DNA of 64,000 nucleotides from Variovorax brevis (GTDB taxonomy: Bacteria > Pseudomonadota > Gammaproteobacteria > Burkholderiales > Burkholderiaceae_C), in contig NZ_JASZYG010000001.1 of assembly GCF_030317105.1 (NCBI RefSeq), positions 558,001-622,000 on the forward strand. Reading direction: 5' to 3'. Each line of letters starts with the position of its first letter. Position 1 is the stretch's first letter. A program made the position numbers and the translations under genes. Below are positions 8,168 to 17,139 of this stretch, in pieces. The notes under the pieces are model-generated. The model did no database searches. It had not been told where the DNA came from and saw only the letters and a list, made by a program, of their open reading frames with translations.

Positions 8168-9684
8168 GGCGGCACCTTTGACGACGACAGGAATCGCAGG
8201 GCACGAATGCCGGGCAGGAAGAAGTAGCCGCCACCCACGACGGTGATGAATTGCGGCAGGCCCGCAAGGCGCCTGTCGCAACCATTGGCCACCGGCATGG
8301 AAAAGCCATCCGTCGGTGCGCCGCCGGGGTCCGGCAGCCGGTTGCCCATGAGCGGATCGCTCTCGCCATGCAGGCCGCCAAAGCGCGTGCCCGCAAGCCA
8401 CGCGCCTTGCACGAACTCGAACTGCCGCGTGATGTTGGCACCCAGGCAGATGAAGTGCAGGCCGGTGCCCTCGGGTGCTTCCGTCGTTGCGCCTGTCGCA
8501 GCGGCCAGCGCCTGCTGCATCGAAACCGCCGTGCCGTACTCGCGCCCGCGCCGCAGCAGCCGATGAAAGCGCGTGGATGAAATGTGGTCGTTGTCCAGCG
8601 CCTCGGCATCGAAGCCCAGGGTGCGCCAAAGCCAGGCCATCGGTCCGTTGGCGCCACCGGGCGGCAAGTCGGCCGTGCGCGGATTGCTGCGGCGAATGTG
8701 GGCGCCGATGGGGCAGCGCAGGCCTTCGCTGTCGTTCCTGAAGGTGAAGGTGTTGATCGGATCGTTCTCACCCTCGATCGACACGTCCTGTCGTCCCACC
8801 AGCGGCTCGCCCTTCATCGTGCGGCCGACCATCGACTCGGCGACGTGCTCGCGGGCGGCAGCGTCGCCGTGCGCAGCGCGGTCGGCGTATTGCCAGAAGC
8901 GCGCGACGTCCTGGCGCAACTGGCGCAGCACGAGGTAGCTGCCATTGCGCCCGAGGTCCACCATGTCAGGCGCTTCCTCGGCGCGCGGCAGCTTGCCCTC
9001 GGGGTCGCGCTGCCCGTCCAGCAAGGGGCGGTCGGTGTAGGCGCCGTATTCGTTCGGGTAGCCCAGGAGATATTCGCCAAGGCACGACAGGTTGCTGTAG
9101 TCGAGCACCTCCTGGTCGCGCACGGGCCGCGTGCGGCGCCAGTCCAGCGTCGGCTCCGAGATGCCATCGACGAAGCCGAAGGGCTCCACGCCGTCCATGT
9201 CCGAGGTGGTGAGGCAACCCACCTGCTCGAAGCCCGCGCTGCACTGCGCAAGCACCTGGCGCTTCCACGCGTCGAGGCCGCCCGGCATCGCATAGAGCAT
9301 GACCATGACATGGGGCACCACCTCGGGGCTGCCGCCCCATCGCCATTTCGACGGATGGTTGGCGCCGAGGTCGCCGAGCCTGCGCGCCCTGCTCTCGTCG
9401 GCGCTCATGCCGGCGATGAACTCGGGTGAAAAGCCCTGCACGATGTCTTCCTCCACGGCGAGTGCCCGCAGGCCGGGGCAGCTCAACGCAACCTGCATCG
9501 CGGTGCGTGGCGGCGGCGATCGCTCCAGCGCGCTGCTGACCGGGCACCTGGCCAGCCATTCACGCGCGGCATCTGCGTCGCGAACGCGCAGCAGGACGAA
9601 GCAGGCCTGGGTGAGCTTGCGATAGCCGAAGCGCACCAGGCCCTGGATGTCGTTCAGGTCGACGGATGGCATCGTCGAATTCAT
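8164..9684 (-). CDS. DyP-type heme peroxidase
   Basis: A 506-residue dye-decolourising peroxidase. The GxxDG motif is GFVDGISEP (with the catalytic distal Asp), the proximal His lies in CPIGAHIRRSNPRTAD, and the distal Arg region is FHRLLRRGREYG. It is longer than short A/B-type enzymes and resembles the longer cytoplasmic classes; there is no Tat leader. The ATG at 9684 overlaps the preceding gene's stop by 4 nt. These enzymes oxidise bulky phenolics, dyes or other organics with H2O2. Pairing with a catalase-like protein, a GMC oxidase and a cytochrome suggests a cascade in which peroxide is made and used locally. Confidence 0.93.
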   Translation of the reverse strand: MNSTMPSVDLNDIQGLVRFGYRKLTQACFVLLRVRDADAAREWLARCPVSSALERSPPPRTAMQVALSCPGLRALAVEEDIVQGFSPEFIAGMSADESRARRLGDLGANHPSKWRWGGSPEVVPHVMVMLYAMPGGLDAWKRQVLAQCSAGFEQVGCLTTSDMDGVEPFGFVDGISEPTLDWRRTRPVRDQEVLDYSNLSCLGEYLLGYPNEYGAYTDRPLLDGQRDPEGKLPRAEEAPDMVDLGRNGSYLVLRQLRQDVARFWQYADRAAHGDAAAREHVAESMVGRTMKGEPLVGRQDVSIEGENDPINTFTFRNDSEGLRCPIGAHIRRSNPRTADLPPGGANGPMAWLWRTLGFDAEALDNDHISSTRFHRLLRRGREYGTAVSMQQALAAATGATTEAPEGTGLHFICLGANITRQFEFVQGAWLAGTRFGGLHGESDPLMGNRLPDPGGAPTDGFSMPVANGCDRRLAGLPQFITVVGGGYFFLPGIRALRFLSSSKVPP

Positions 9685-10982
9685 ATCAACCTCAACCAGT
9701 CCAGCGCTTCTTCATCGCTCATGCCCGGCGCATCGACGCCCTGGCGGATGCGATGGTTGCGTTCGAGGTCGCCGAGCGTCAGCCCGGGGTAGGCCTTGTA
9801 CCAGACCTGCGTGGGCAACTGATGGCGCCGCTGGTAGTGCTTGAAGAGCAGTTCGCGACGCGCACCGCCCAGGATGAGCCAGTCCGTGCGCGGCCATCCG
9901 AAGCCGTTGCTGAACACCAGGTTCAGGCCCCACGCCGCCTTGTTGACGAAGTCGTCCATGTAGCTTTCGTGGCTGCCGTCGTAGTTGCTGCAGAACAGCA
10001 CCCGCGTCCTGTTGTCCATGAACACCCAGCGCGCGAAATGGATGGTCTGGATGCGCGCCAGATGGCCCTTGTAGAACACGTGGCGGGCGGCGTAATCGAT
10101 GGCCAGCAGCACCACCATCACCAGCACACGGCGAAACCAGCCCGGCTTGACCGCCCCCAGCGCAGTGAAGCTGTTGGTCAGGTCGTGGTCCTCCAGCCGC
10201 TGCATGGCCCGCACGTCGTGGGCGTCGGGGCGCGGGCAGCACTCGGGGTCGCGCTTCTCATGGCGGCGCAATGCGATGGCACCAAGAATCGCCAGCACGA
10301 TCCACAACGGAAGCAACACGATCAGCACCAGCGGGATGCCGAGCAGATGAATCAGGTTGCGGATCTTCCAGTCCGTTGGCGTCGGCGCGGGCGGCGTCAG
10401 GGTCAAGGCGCCGGCCTTGCGCTGTTGGTCGACGAATTCAAGCAGATGGCGGCGCACTTCCTGCGGATTGCGCGCCGCGGCCCCGCGCGGGGCCTGCGCA
10501 AAGAGCGCACGTTGCAAGGCGCTTTCTTCATGCACTTGTCGAACGGTGCGGCCGATGCGGTTGACGTAGTTCGCGCCGATGGGCAGGTCGTGCGCCTTCA
10601 TCCATTGCACGAGGTCGGTGCCAGCACCAAAGCCCGCGCAGTGCCCGAAGATTTTTGCAAGGCCTGCGCCCGCCACCGTGGCGAACTCTGCAAGCTGCTC
10701 ATCGCCGGGCCCGTCGCATTCGCCCACGAAGGCAAGGTACAGCAGCGGCACCTGTGGACGCGGCAGGTCGAAGGCCTCGAGGTCGCCCAGCGTCGAATCG
10801 TCAAGCAGCGCAAAGCGCGCAAAGTGAAGCCGCTCGAACAATCCAAAAGGGACCAGGGCGTTCTTGGCGTCGGCCATGCCCGGCTGCGTATGCAGGTTCA
10901 TCCCCTCCAGCAAAACGCGCAGCGCCCCCTCGCGGCCGTCGGCCACCGCCGCCACCACGGTGAACGCCGATTGCGGGGTCAC
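9681..10982 (-). CDS. unknown membrane-anchored protein of the DyP/GMC cluster
   Basis: A 433-residue protein I do not recognise. The first 190 residues are soluble and begin with a beta-alpha pattern (AFTVVAAVADGREGALRVLL, then FARFALLDD and LYLAFVGECDG) that recalls ferredoxin-like, EthD- or DyP-type folds. A strong hydrophobic segment follows at about 209-237 (LIHLLGIPLVLIVLLPLWIVL) and a second at 285-299 (VLVMVVLLAIDYAAR). The C-terminal half contains WVFMDNRTRVLFCSNYDGSHE and is again soluble. It starts with GTG at 10982, overlapping the previous stop, and ends overlapping the DyP start. The architecture suggests a membrane anchor or electron/substrate partner for the peroxidases. Confidence 0.7.
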   Translation of the reverse strand: MTPQSAFTVVAAVADGREGALRVLLEGMNLHTQPGMADAKNALVPFGLFERLHFARFALLDDSTLGDLEAFDLPRPQVPLLYLAFVGECDGPGDEQLAEFATVAGAGLAKIFGHCAGFGAGTDLVQWMKAHDLPIGANYVNRIGRTVRQVHEESALQRALFAQAPRGAAARNPQEVRRHLLEFVDQQRKAGALTLTPPAPTPTDWKIRNLIHLLGIPLVLIVLLPLWIVLAILGAIALRRHEKRDPECCPRPDAHDVRAMQRLEDHDLTNSFTALGAVKPGWFRRVLVMVVLLAIDYAARHVFYKGHLARIQTIHFARWVFMDNRTRVLFCSNYDGSHESYMDDFVNKAAWGLNLVFSNGFGWPRTDWLILGGARRELLFKHYQRRHQLPTQVWYKAYPGLTLGDLERNHRIRQGVDAPGMSDEEALDWLRLI

Positions 10983-11422
10983 GTCGCCGCATCAAACTCG
11001 AGGCAGAAGTCGATCAGCCGCGTCTTTCCCCAGTACACCTTGCCCAGGTAGAAGTTGGGGCCGATCAGGCGGATCTCATCGCGGATCCACTTGGCCACGA
11101 GCGAGGTCTTCGAGTAGTCGAGCACGATGCATTCCTTGCCATCGAGCCAGCTCTCGCCCTTGTAGACCTTGGCGACGATGGCTTCCACGCCAAAGGCCGA
11201 GACCTTGTTCTTGAGTTCGCCCTTGCTGGCATCGAAGACCTTGCCCTGCCAGCCAAAGACGCTGATGATTTTCGCGATGCTGTCCGACACGTGCGTGCCC
11301 GGCACCACGATGGCAGTCCCCTTCGCCTCCCCGTCGGGAATGTCCCCGGGCGGGCTGGCCTTGAAGAGCTCATCGAGCTGCTCCTGCGACATGTCCAGAA
11401 GTTGCTGTACGTCGTATGCCAT
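10979..11422 (-). CDS. conserved hypothetical protein (147 aa) of the DyP/GMC cluster
   Basis: A 147-residue soluble protein. The ATG at 11422 has AGGAG 7 nt upstream; an earlier in-frame start at 11458 lacks a ribosome site. The N-terminus is helical and acidic (VQQLLDMSQEQLDELF). The C-terminal half alternates strands (KECIVLDYSKTSLVAKWIRDEIRLIG, NFYLGKVYWGKTRLIDFCLEF) and looks like a small beta-barrel, perhaps lipocalin-like and lipid- or heme-binding. No known family was recognised with certainty. Four-nt overlap with the next gene and 49 nt from the GMC gene place it inside the operon. Confidence 0.7.
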   Translation of the reverse strand: MAYDVQQLLDMSQEQLDELFKASPPGDIPDGEAKGTAIVVPGTHVSDSIAKIISVFGWQGKVFDASKGELKNKVSAFGVEAIVAKVYKGESWLDGKECIVLDYSKTSLVAKWIRDEIRLIGPNFYLGKVYWGKTRLIDFCLEFDAAT

Positions 11423-11471
11423 GGGTCTTCTCCTTGTGACGAAAAAAGTGTCAGCCAATCAAGGTGACGCG

Positions 11472-13334
11472 TCAATTTGTCGAAAGAGGTGTTTGCGTTG
11501 CGGTGCTCAGCACCATGTCGGCCGCTTTCTCCGCCAGCATGTAGACCGCCGCGGCCACGAAGAAGCCGGGGATCTTCGGAAAGGCCGAGGCATCCACCAC
11601 CCGCAGCCGCGACACGCCATGCACGCTGAGCGTGCTGTCGAGCACGCCGCCTTTGTCGCGATCGCCGATGGGGCATGAGCACGATGCATGGTGGCCCCAT
11701 GCCGTATCCCGAACGTACTGCGCAACGGCTTCATCGCTGTCGACGCCGGCGCCGGGTAGCACCTCTTCCCGAATCCATCCGCTGGCCACCAGCGGCGCCG
11801 TGAGTGCGCGTATCTCGCGGATCGCCTGCACGATGGCCTGAAGGTCGTCCCGTGCGCCCTCACCGCTTTCCTCGAAGTAGCGAAAGCTGATCAAGGGCGG
11901 ATCGAGCGGGTCCGCGGAGCGAAGCCGCACGCTGCCGGCGCGGTTGCGCGTGTGGCCCTTGAGGATGGCCCACGTCATCTGGTCCGAGTGCGCGCTGATG
12001 AGCCTCGAAAAGCCCGGAAAGTAGCCCTCGAAGCGCGCGAGCAGCGCCATGCAGAAGATGTCGGGCTCGGTGGTGGCGCGGTCCGAGCGCGTCACCAGGC
12101 CCACGGCCGCGCCGTTGGAGCCATACATGCCGGTGCGCGATTTCTTCCAGATGTCCCACAGCGGGTCGCCGCGCTTCCACTGCGCCCCTTCCAGCACTTC
12201 CCAGGGCGCCTTCATGCGGTGCGTCAGCGCCACCTCGTAACGGTCTTGCAGGTTGCGGCCCACGGCGGGCAGATCGACGCGTGGCTCGATGCGCAGCTGG
12301 CGCAGGTCCAGCGCACAGCCGATGCCCGAGAGCATCAACAGCTGCGGCGTGTTGAAGGCGCCGCCGCACAGGATCACTTCGCGTTGCGCGCGCACTTCGC
12401 GCCGGTCGCCCTGCCCTGCGTTGGGCTTGGCGTGCGCACGATAGAGGTGCGCGCCCTTGAGGAATTCCACGCCGTTGGCCGCGCCGCGCGCATCGAACAG
12501 CACGCGCGTGGCCAGCGCGTCGAGTTCGATGTGCAGGCGATCCGGAAAACGCCGCTTCACGTCGATGAGGCGCTCGCGCACGCCGAAGCGGCGATGGCCG
12601 CTGGTGGCCAGCGGCGTGTAGCAGATGCCTTCGAAACTGCCGGGCGTGAAGCGACGCGAGTTCGGGTCGCCCACGCCGCCACGAATCCAGTTCCACGCGC
12701 TGCGCAGCGGCGTCGGCAGCTTGTGCGTGAAGGTGCCCACCGTCGAGACCACGGTGCGGATCAGGCCGTTGTCATGCAGCACCGACAGCGGCATCGACTT
12801 TTCGGTGCGCAGCCAGCCGTTCCACCCGTGGCCGGTGGGGTCAAAGCCGACGTGGCGCAGCAGGCGCCACACCGGCCGATGCCTGCAGTTCTCGATGCGC
12901 TGGGCGTAGCGCCGCATGTGCGACGCGTTCCAGGACACGTCGCTGGTGCTGCGCGCGATCTCGTCCCAATCCGAGTCGTGCGGGGGCATGAAGATCATGG
13001 CGTTGTGCACGGTGCAGCCGCCCAGCGCGGCGGCGCGCGGGTACAGCACGCCGCCCTTGTCGGGGGTGTACTTGGGGTCGCGCTTCTGCCGCTCTTCGTC
13101 GTCGTAGTGCCGCACGAAGAAGTCCCATTTGAGCGCGTCGTTCTCGCAGGCAAAGGCGTGGAAGGCCGGCACGTCGTAGTCGTCGGGCATGCGCTCGCCC
13201 TTGCGCGGGTCGCCGCCGGCTTCGATCAGGAAGACGCGCATGCCCTCTTCCACCAGCCGAGCCGCCAGCACACCGCCCCCCGCGCCCGAGCCGACGATCA
13301 CGTAGTCCCAGTCGGGCGCCTGATCAGCGTTCAT
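11472..13334 (-). CDS. GMC family FAD-dependent oxidoreductase
   Basis: A 620-residue flavoprotein of the glucose-methanol-choline family. The FAD dinucleotide motif is VIVGSGAGGG (residues 12-21) followed by RVFLIEAGG, and the C-terminal GMC_oxred_C block has GHHASCSCPIG and LRVVDASAFPKIPGFFVAAAVYMLAEKAA. The HH in GHHAS is the usual catalytic His region. There is no export signal. The start could also be a GTG at 13349. It lies 18 nt after the di-heme cytochrome gene, so the cytochrome could be its electron acceptor, or the flavin could reduce O2 to H2O2 for the peroxidases downstream. The substrate is an alcohol or similar C-OH compound, not identifiable further. Confidence 0.92.
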   Translation of the reverse strand: MNADQAPDWDYVIVGSGAGGGVLAARLVEEGMRVFLIEAGGDPRKGERMPDDYDVPAFHAFACENDALKWDFFVRHYDDEERQKRDPKYTPDKGGVLYPRAAALGGCTVHNAMIFMPPHDSDWDEIARSTSDVSWNASHMRRYAQRIENCRHRPVWRLLRHVGFDPTGHGWNGWLRTEKSMPLSVLHDNGLIRTVVSTVGTFTHKLPTPLRSAWNWIRGGVGDPNSRRFTPGSFEGICYTPLATSGHRRFGVRERLIDVKRRFPDRLHIELDALATRVLFDARGAANGVEFLKGAHLYRAHAKPNAGQGDRREVRAQREVILCGGAFNTPQLLMLSGIGCALDLRQLRIEPRVDLPAVGRNLQDRYEVALTHRMKAPWEVLEGAQWKRGDPLWDIWKKSRTGMYGSNGAAVGLVTRSDRATTEPDIFCMALLARFEGYFPGFSRLISAHSDQMTWAILKGHTRNRAGSVRLRSADPLDPPLISFRYFEESGEGARDDLQAIVQAIREIRALTAPLVASGWIREEVLPGAGVDSDEAVAQYVRDTAWGHHASCSCPIGDRDKGGVLDSTLSVHGVSRLRVVDASAFPKIPGFFVAAAVYMLAEKAADMVLSTATQTPLSTN

Positions 13335-13352
13335 CGAAGAACTTGGCACCTC

Positions 13353-15899
13353 TCAGAAGGTCTTGAGGAATGCAATGAGCGCGCGCTTGTCGGCGTCGCT
13401 CAGTTCGGGCTCCTTGCCGAAGGACTTCTCGTCGGCGCTCAGGCCGTCCTGGCGATTGAACTCGGCCGTGCCGAAATAGTGGCCGCGGTTGACGACGAAA
13501 TCGGGGCACTTGCTCAGCGCCAGCATGGGTTCGCGCAGGTCGGCGAAGTGCTTGCGCAATTCTTCGTCTGTCGCGCCCTTGGGGGCCGTCAGCAGGTTGG
13601 CCTTGAGCCGCAGGGCCAGCCCGCTCATCTTCGCCACGTGCTCGGCCTTGTCGGCGATGCCGTCTTCCTCGGCGCGCAGCTTCAGGTTCGACAGGATGCC
13701 GATGGGCACGCCCTTGGGAATGGGCCCGAGGACCACGTCCCCGCCTTCGGTGACCAGATCGGGCACCCAGCGGTGCAGCGTGCCTTGCAGCGGCTTCAGG
13801 GCGTCGGGCACGAAACCCACCGGAATGACGATCTCGCTGCGCTCGGTGGTGCGGTCGATGGTGCCGTTGACCTTGTTGCCCAGCTCCGGATCACGCTCGC
13901 GCTTCTCAGGCCACAGCATCTGCTCGATGGATGCGTCGAAGACCTTCATGCGGGCCTCCACCGAGGGACTGATGTCGAAGGGCCCTACGGTGTTGTTGAG
14001 CAGGTAAGGCCCCGTCGACCACAGGCCGATGAGCGAAGGAACACGGGTGTAGCCGCGCCCGCCCGCCGGCATGGAATAGGGACGCGGCTCACCGGTGAAT
14101 GGGTCCGCCACCGTGATGGTCCCCACAGAAGGCAAGGACTTGTAGGTGCTCGATGAGAAGTTGTCCCAGATATTGCCGGCCAGCGCGTTCGTCGCCAGCG
14201 GGCTGCAGGCGTTGGTGCGCAGCAGCGTCGCGGGAATGCGCACTTCGGTCGACAGGTAGTTGTTCTCCAGGAAGTCCGGCGCCTTCACGATGGCGCGCAT
14301 CTTGGCCTTGTAGTCGTCCGTCTGCGTCCATGTCCAGTAGCGCTTGAAGCAATCCAGATAACCCGGCCCCGCGCATTGGGCGGGCGCGGTGTTGACCTCC
14401 GGTGGCGGCGCCTTGCTCGAATGACAGCGCGCGCAGGTGTCGGCAAAGACGGTCTTTCCCTTGTCCAGCGTCGCCGCGTCGGCTTCGAGGTATTTGCTGC
14501 CGCCGGGCGCGTCCTTGAGGTGGTCGGGGCGCGCGGCCTTCAGGAAGAACAGCGCCGTGTTGGGCGTGCCCGCCTCGGTGGCCTGCCAGTAGACCGAGTT
14601 CTTCTGCGCGTCCGCGATCCTGATCGGCGTGATGGTCTTGCCGCCAACCACCGCGTTGAAATGCAGCAGCCATTCCTCGCTGAACAGGCCGATGTTGAGG
14701 TACACACGGTTGAGGGCACCGAGCAGGCCGACGGAGTCGGCGCCGTCCTTCAGCACATGCGGCGTGCGCACGGTTTCGTCAGCCTTGGAGAAGAACTCCG
14801 TCAACGGTCCGCTGGTGACGAAATCGTTGAACTGCTTGTTGTCCCGCTCGCCGCCGCTGAGCTTTTCCTGCCCCAGCCGCTTGGCCAGCGCCATGCGCTG
14901 CGGAAACTCGTACACGGCGTTCATGGTGCGCGGGTTGTTGATGCTGTCGGTGGACACGAGCGAGGTGTCCATCGAGCCCGGCCGGAAGGTGTGCGCCAGC
15001 TGGAACATGAAGTTGCGCCGTCCCTCGGGCTTGTTGGCGTTGTAGATGAACAGGCGGTCCACCCACATGTACTGCGCGCCGACGGAGGAGCTCAGGTTCT
15101 CCCACTTCGGATTCTCCGGATCGGCCGGCGGCTTGACCGGGCTCGGGCCGATGTGGCAGAAGCCGCAGGACATGCCGACGCGGTAGGGCCGCACCAGGTC
15201 CTTGCGGTTGTAGTAGCTGGGGTCGGTGTAGTACTTGTCGGCGTCCCAGGCCTTGGCGGCCTTTTCGTCGAAGTCGGGATTGGGAAAAAGCCGCAAGCCG
15301 GCGATGCCCGTGCCCCAACCGTAGAAGGAACCCACCGGCAAGGTCGTGCCGTCGCCCAGCGGCTTGCCGCGTGCGCCGATGGCCACGCCGGGGTACTTGG
15401 TCTCGTTCTCGAAGGGATCGGGCGCGCAGTCCTTGCTGCGCACGTCCAGCCACAGGCCGCGACGGTTCTTGTCCGGGCCGGCGGCCTTTTCGAAGCAGGG
15501 TTCGTTCACCAGCCCGAAGTAGTCCCACCGATTGGCGCGCGAATAGCCCAGGCCCGGATGCGAACTCACGATCTTCAGCAGGTCGAAGGCGCCGTAGGTG
15601 TAGTCGGTCATCTTCGACCAGAAGCGGTCGTTGCCGCCGCTCCACATGAGCCACATGTTGCGGCCCTTGACTTCTTCAGGCGTCAGCGCGACGCCGCCGT
15701 CCATGTCCTTGAAGTAGTCCTCGTCGGCGTGGGGAAACGAGGCGACGGTGCGGCCGACCGTCTTCGCTTCGTCCAGCACGGTGCCGGGAGCGGGCTCGTT
15801 CTTCGAGCAGCCGGCCAGCCAACCGGCCGCCGCCAGGCACACGGCGGCGATGGCGACGAACGGAAGCGACCTTGTGGTGGCCGAAAATTTCTTCTTCAT
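13353..15899 (-). CDS. large di-heme cytochrome c lipoprotein, possibly RoxA-like
   Basis: An 848-residue exported lipoprotein. The ATG at 15899 has GGAGGAG 8 nt upstream. The leader is basic then hydrophobic and ends in the lipobox LAGC with Cys31. Two heme c sites are visible, CGFCH at 245-249 (within VGMSCGFCHIGPSPVKPP) and CARCH at 489-493 (FADTCARCHSS). Spacing, length and motifs such as PVGSFYGWGTGIAGLRLFPNPDF and LNIGLFSEEWLLHFN recall RoxA-like di-heme oxygenases and the MauG/cytochrome c peroxidase group; this is from memory and moderate. As first gene of the operon it would act in the periplasm, anchored to a membrane, either as an oxygenase or as electron acceptor of the GMC enzyme. 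Confidence 0.8.
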   Translation of the reverse strand: MKKKFSATTRSLPFVAIAAVCLAAAGWLAGCSKNEPAPGTVLDEAKTVGRTVASFPHADEDYFKDMDGGVALTPEEVKGRNMWLMWSGGNDRFWSKMTDYTYGAFDLLKIVSSHPGLGYSRANRWDYFGLVNEPCFEKAAGPDKNRRGLWLDVRSKDCAPDPFENETKYPGVAIGARGKPLGDGTTLPVGSFYGWGTGIAGLRLFPNPDFDEKAAKAWDADKYYTDPSYYNRKDLVRPYRVGMSCGFCHIGPSPVKPPADPENPKWENLSSSVGAQYMWVDRLFIYNANKPEGRRNFMFQLAHTFRPGSMDTSLVSTDSINNPRTMNAVYEFPQRMALAKRLGQEKLSGGERDNKQFNDFVTSGPLTEFFSKADETVRTPHVLKDGADSVGLLGALNRVYLNIGLFSEEWLLHFNAVVGGKTITPIRIADAQKNSVYWQATEAGTPNTALFFLKAARPDHLKDAPGGSKYLEADAATLDKGKTVFADTCARCHSSKAPPPEVNTAPAQCAGPGYLDCFKRYWTWTQTDDYKAKMRAIVKAPDFLENNYLSTEVRIPATLLRTNACSPLATNALAGNIWDNFSSSTYKSLPSVGTITVADPFTGEPRPYSMPAGGRGYTRVPSLIGLWSTGPYLLNNTVGPFDISPSVEARMKVFDASIEQMLWPEKRERDPELGNKVNGTIDRTTERSEIVIPVGFVPDALKPLQGTLHRWVPDLVTEGGDVVLGPIPKGVPIGILSNLKLRAEEDGIADKAEHVAKMSGLALRLKANLLTAPKGATDEELRKHFADLREPMLALSKCPDFVVNRGHYFGTAEFNRQDGLSADEKSFGKEPELSDADKRALIAFLKTF

Positions 15900-16051
15900 T
15901 GCCACTCCTCCTGCGCGGATCGGCCAACGGGCAGATACCGATGCCGGCGAAGTGTGTTCGCGGGGTGCCGCTTTGGCTATTGGCCATGCGCGGTAACGCG
16001 AAGGAGGTATGTTTGCGGCCCAAGCAGCAGAAAACCCTGAAGCGATGTCAC

Positions 16052-16071
16052 GGGGAGGCCATGAGGCCCCC
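16052..16071 (-). terminator. hairpin just after uspA (terminator-like, no U-tract)
   Basis: A GGGGAGGCC arm and a GGCCCCC arm flank the loop ATGA, with one bulged base, 6 nt beyond the uspA stop. No T-run follows on the minus strand, so intrinsic termination would be weak. Confidence 0.35.
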
Positions 16072-16076
16072 ATATT

Positions 16077-16523
16077 TCAGCGCAACACGAGCACGGGGAT
16101 GTGCGAATGCGTCAGCACATGCAACGTCTCGCTGCCCATCAGCATCCGCGTGAGCCCGCGACGTCCGTGCGAGGCCATCACGATCAGGTCGCAGTCGTGC
16201 GTTTGCGCGAACTCGATGATGGACTCCGCCACCAGGTTCGTCTTGACCACCACGGCTTCGACATTGCCCACGCCCTTGGCCAGCGCGGCAGCCTTGACGG
16301 CATCGACCAGGGCCTGCGCCTTCTCGACCGACCGGGCCTGTGCTTCCTCGGACTGCACCTGGCTCAACACCGATGAACCGTCGAAAAAGCTGTGCGCCGC
16401 CAGATGCGCCACCGTCATTGCGCGCAACTCGGCGCCGCACAACAGACTCAGGTCAATGGCTTTGCTGACGGCTTGTTCGGACAAGGAGGAACCATCCGTG
16501 GCGACAAGGATGCGCTTGAACAT
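16077..16523 (-). CDS. universal stress protein, UspA family
   Basis: A 148-residue cytoplasmic stress protein. It begins MFKRILVATDGSSLSEQAV, the family's first strand and Asp, and ends with the ATP-binding signature SHGRRGLTRMLMGSETLHVLTHS (G-2x-G-9x-G-S), so it is probably an ATP-binding type. AGGAG lies 8 nt before the ATG at 16523. It is monocistronic and divergent from the small gene at 16779. Confidence 0.94.
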   Translation of the reverse strand: MFKRILVATDGSSLSEQAVSKAIDLSLLCGAELRAMTVAHLAAHSFFDGSSVLSQVQSEEAQARSVEKAQALVDAVKAAALAKGVGNVEAVVVKTNLVAESIIEFAQTHDCDLIVMASHGRRGLTRMLMGSETLHVLTHSHIPVLVLR

Positions 16524-16778
16524 GTGAATCTCCTCGCGTTATGACAATCCCCGATTTGACGCCCTTCCGGCGCAGAGCGAAAGCCCGGTCAGCGCGCCGA
16601 TTCCATCCATCGGATCGGCAGCTTGATCGTCGCGCTGAGACTTCCTTCACGCCCGGAGCGCGTTTCGCATATCGGGACGGTCATCTTCCATCAACTTCAG
16701 CGACGTTTAAGGACCAACACAGAGACTGACATCAACAAGACAACAAGTCCTGATTCCGGACTGAAAGGATCAACCCAA

Positions 16779-17075
16779 ATGAAGCGCTCCAACGCCGCCC
16801 AGTCGCCCCAGCCACTCACCCCCTCGCAGATTGCGCTCGTGCTCGAAATGCTCGAACTGCACCAGCTGGCGCCCAAGGAGACGGCCGCCATGTTCAACCA
16901 GGTCACGCAGGCCGGCGTGTTCACCGAAGCCCAGCAGGACGCGATCGAGATCCTGTTTTCACTGGAAGAGCGCGAAATTCCCGACGCCCTCTTCGACTTT
17001 GCGGACGACGATGCGCGCGACATCGTTCGTGAAAGCCTGCCGCACGAAGCGCGGCTCAGCTACGTGCGCGCCTGA
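16779..17075 (+). CDS. hypothetical protein, 98 aa
   Basis: A small acidic, mostly helical protein (LTPSQIALVLEMLELHQLAP, ETAAMFNQVTQ, AIEILFSLEEREIPDALFDFADDDARD). The ATG at 16779 has AAAGGAT 8 nt upstream. The frame is open further upstream to 16623 but without a ribosome site. No family was recognised. It is divergent from uspA across a 255-bp intergenic stretch in which I saw no other gene, so shared stress control is possible. Confidence 0.7.
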   Translation: MKRSNAAQSPQPLTPSQIALVLEMLELHQLAPKETAAMFNQVTQAGVFTEAQQDAIEILFSLEEREIPDALFDFADDDARDIVRESLPHEARLSYVRA

Positions 17076-17139
17076 GAAGAGAAACTACCTTGCCCTTGCG
17101 GCCATCGCGTGCTGGGCGCTTGCCGCAAAGACCAGGAAC

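Noticed and set aside
16009..16527. Plus-strand frame with AAGGAGGT directly before its ATG, opposite uspA
   Set aside because: The ribosome site is only a base or so from the ATG and the translation is low-complexity; the UspA frame is well supported.
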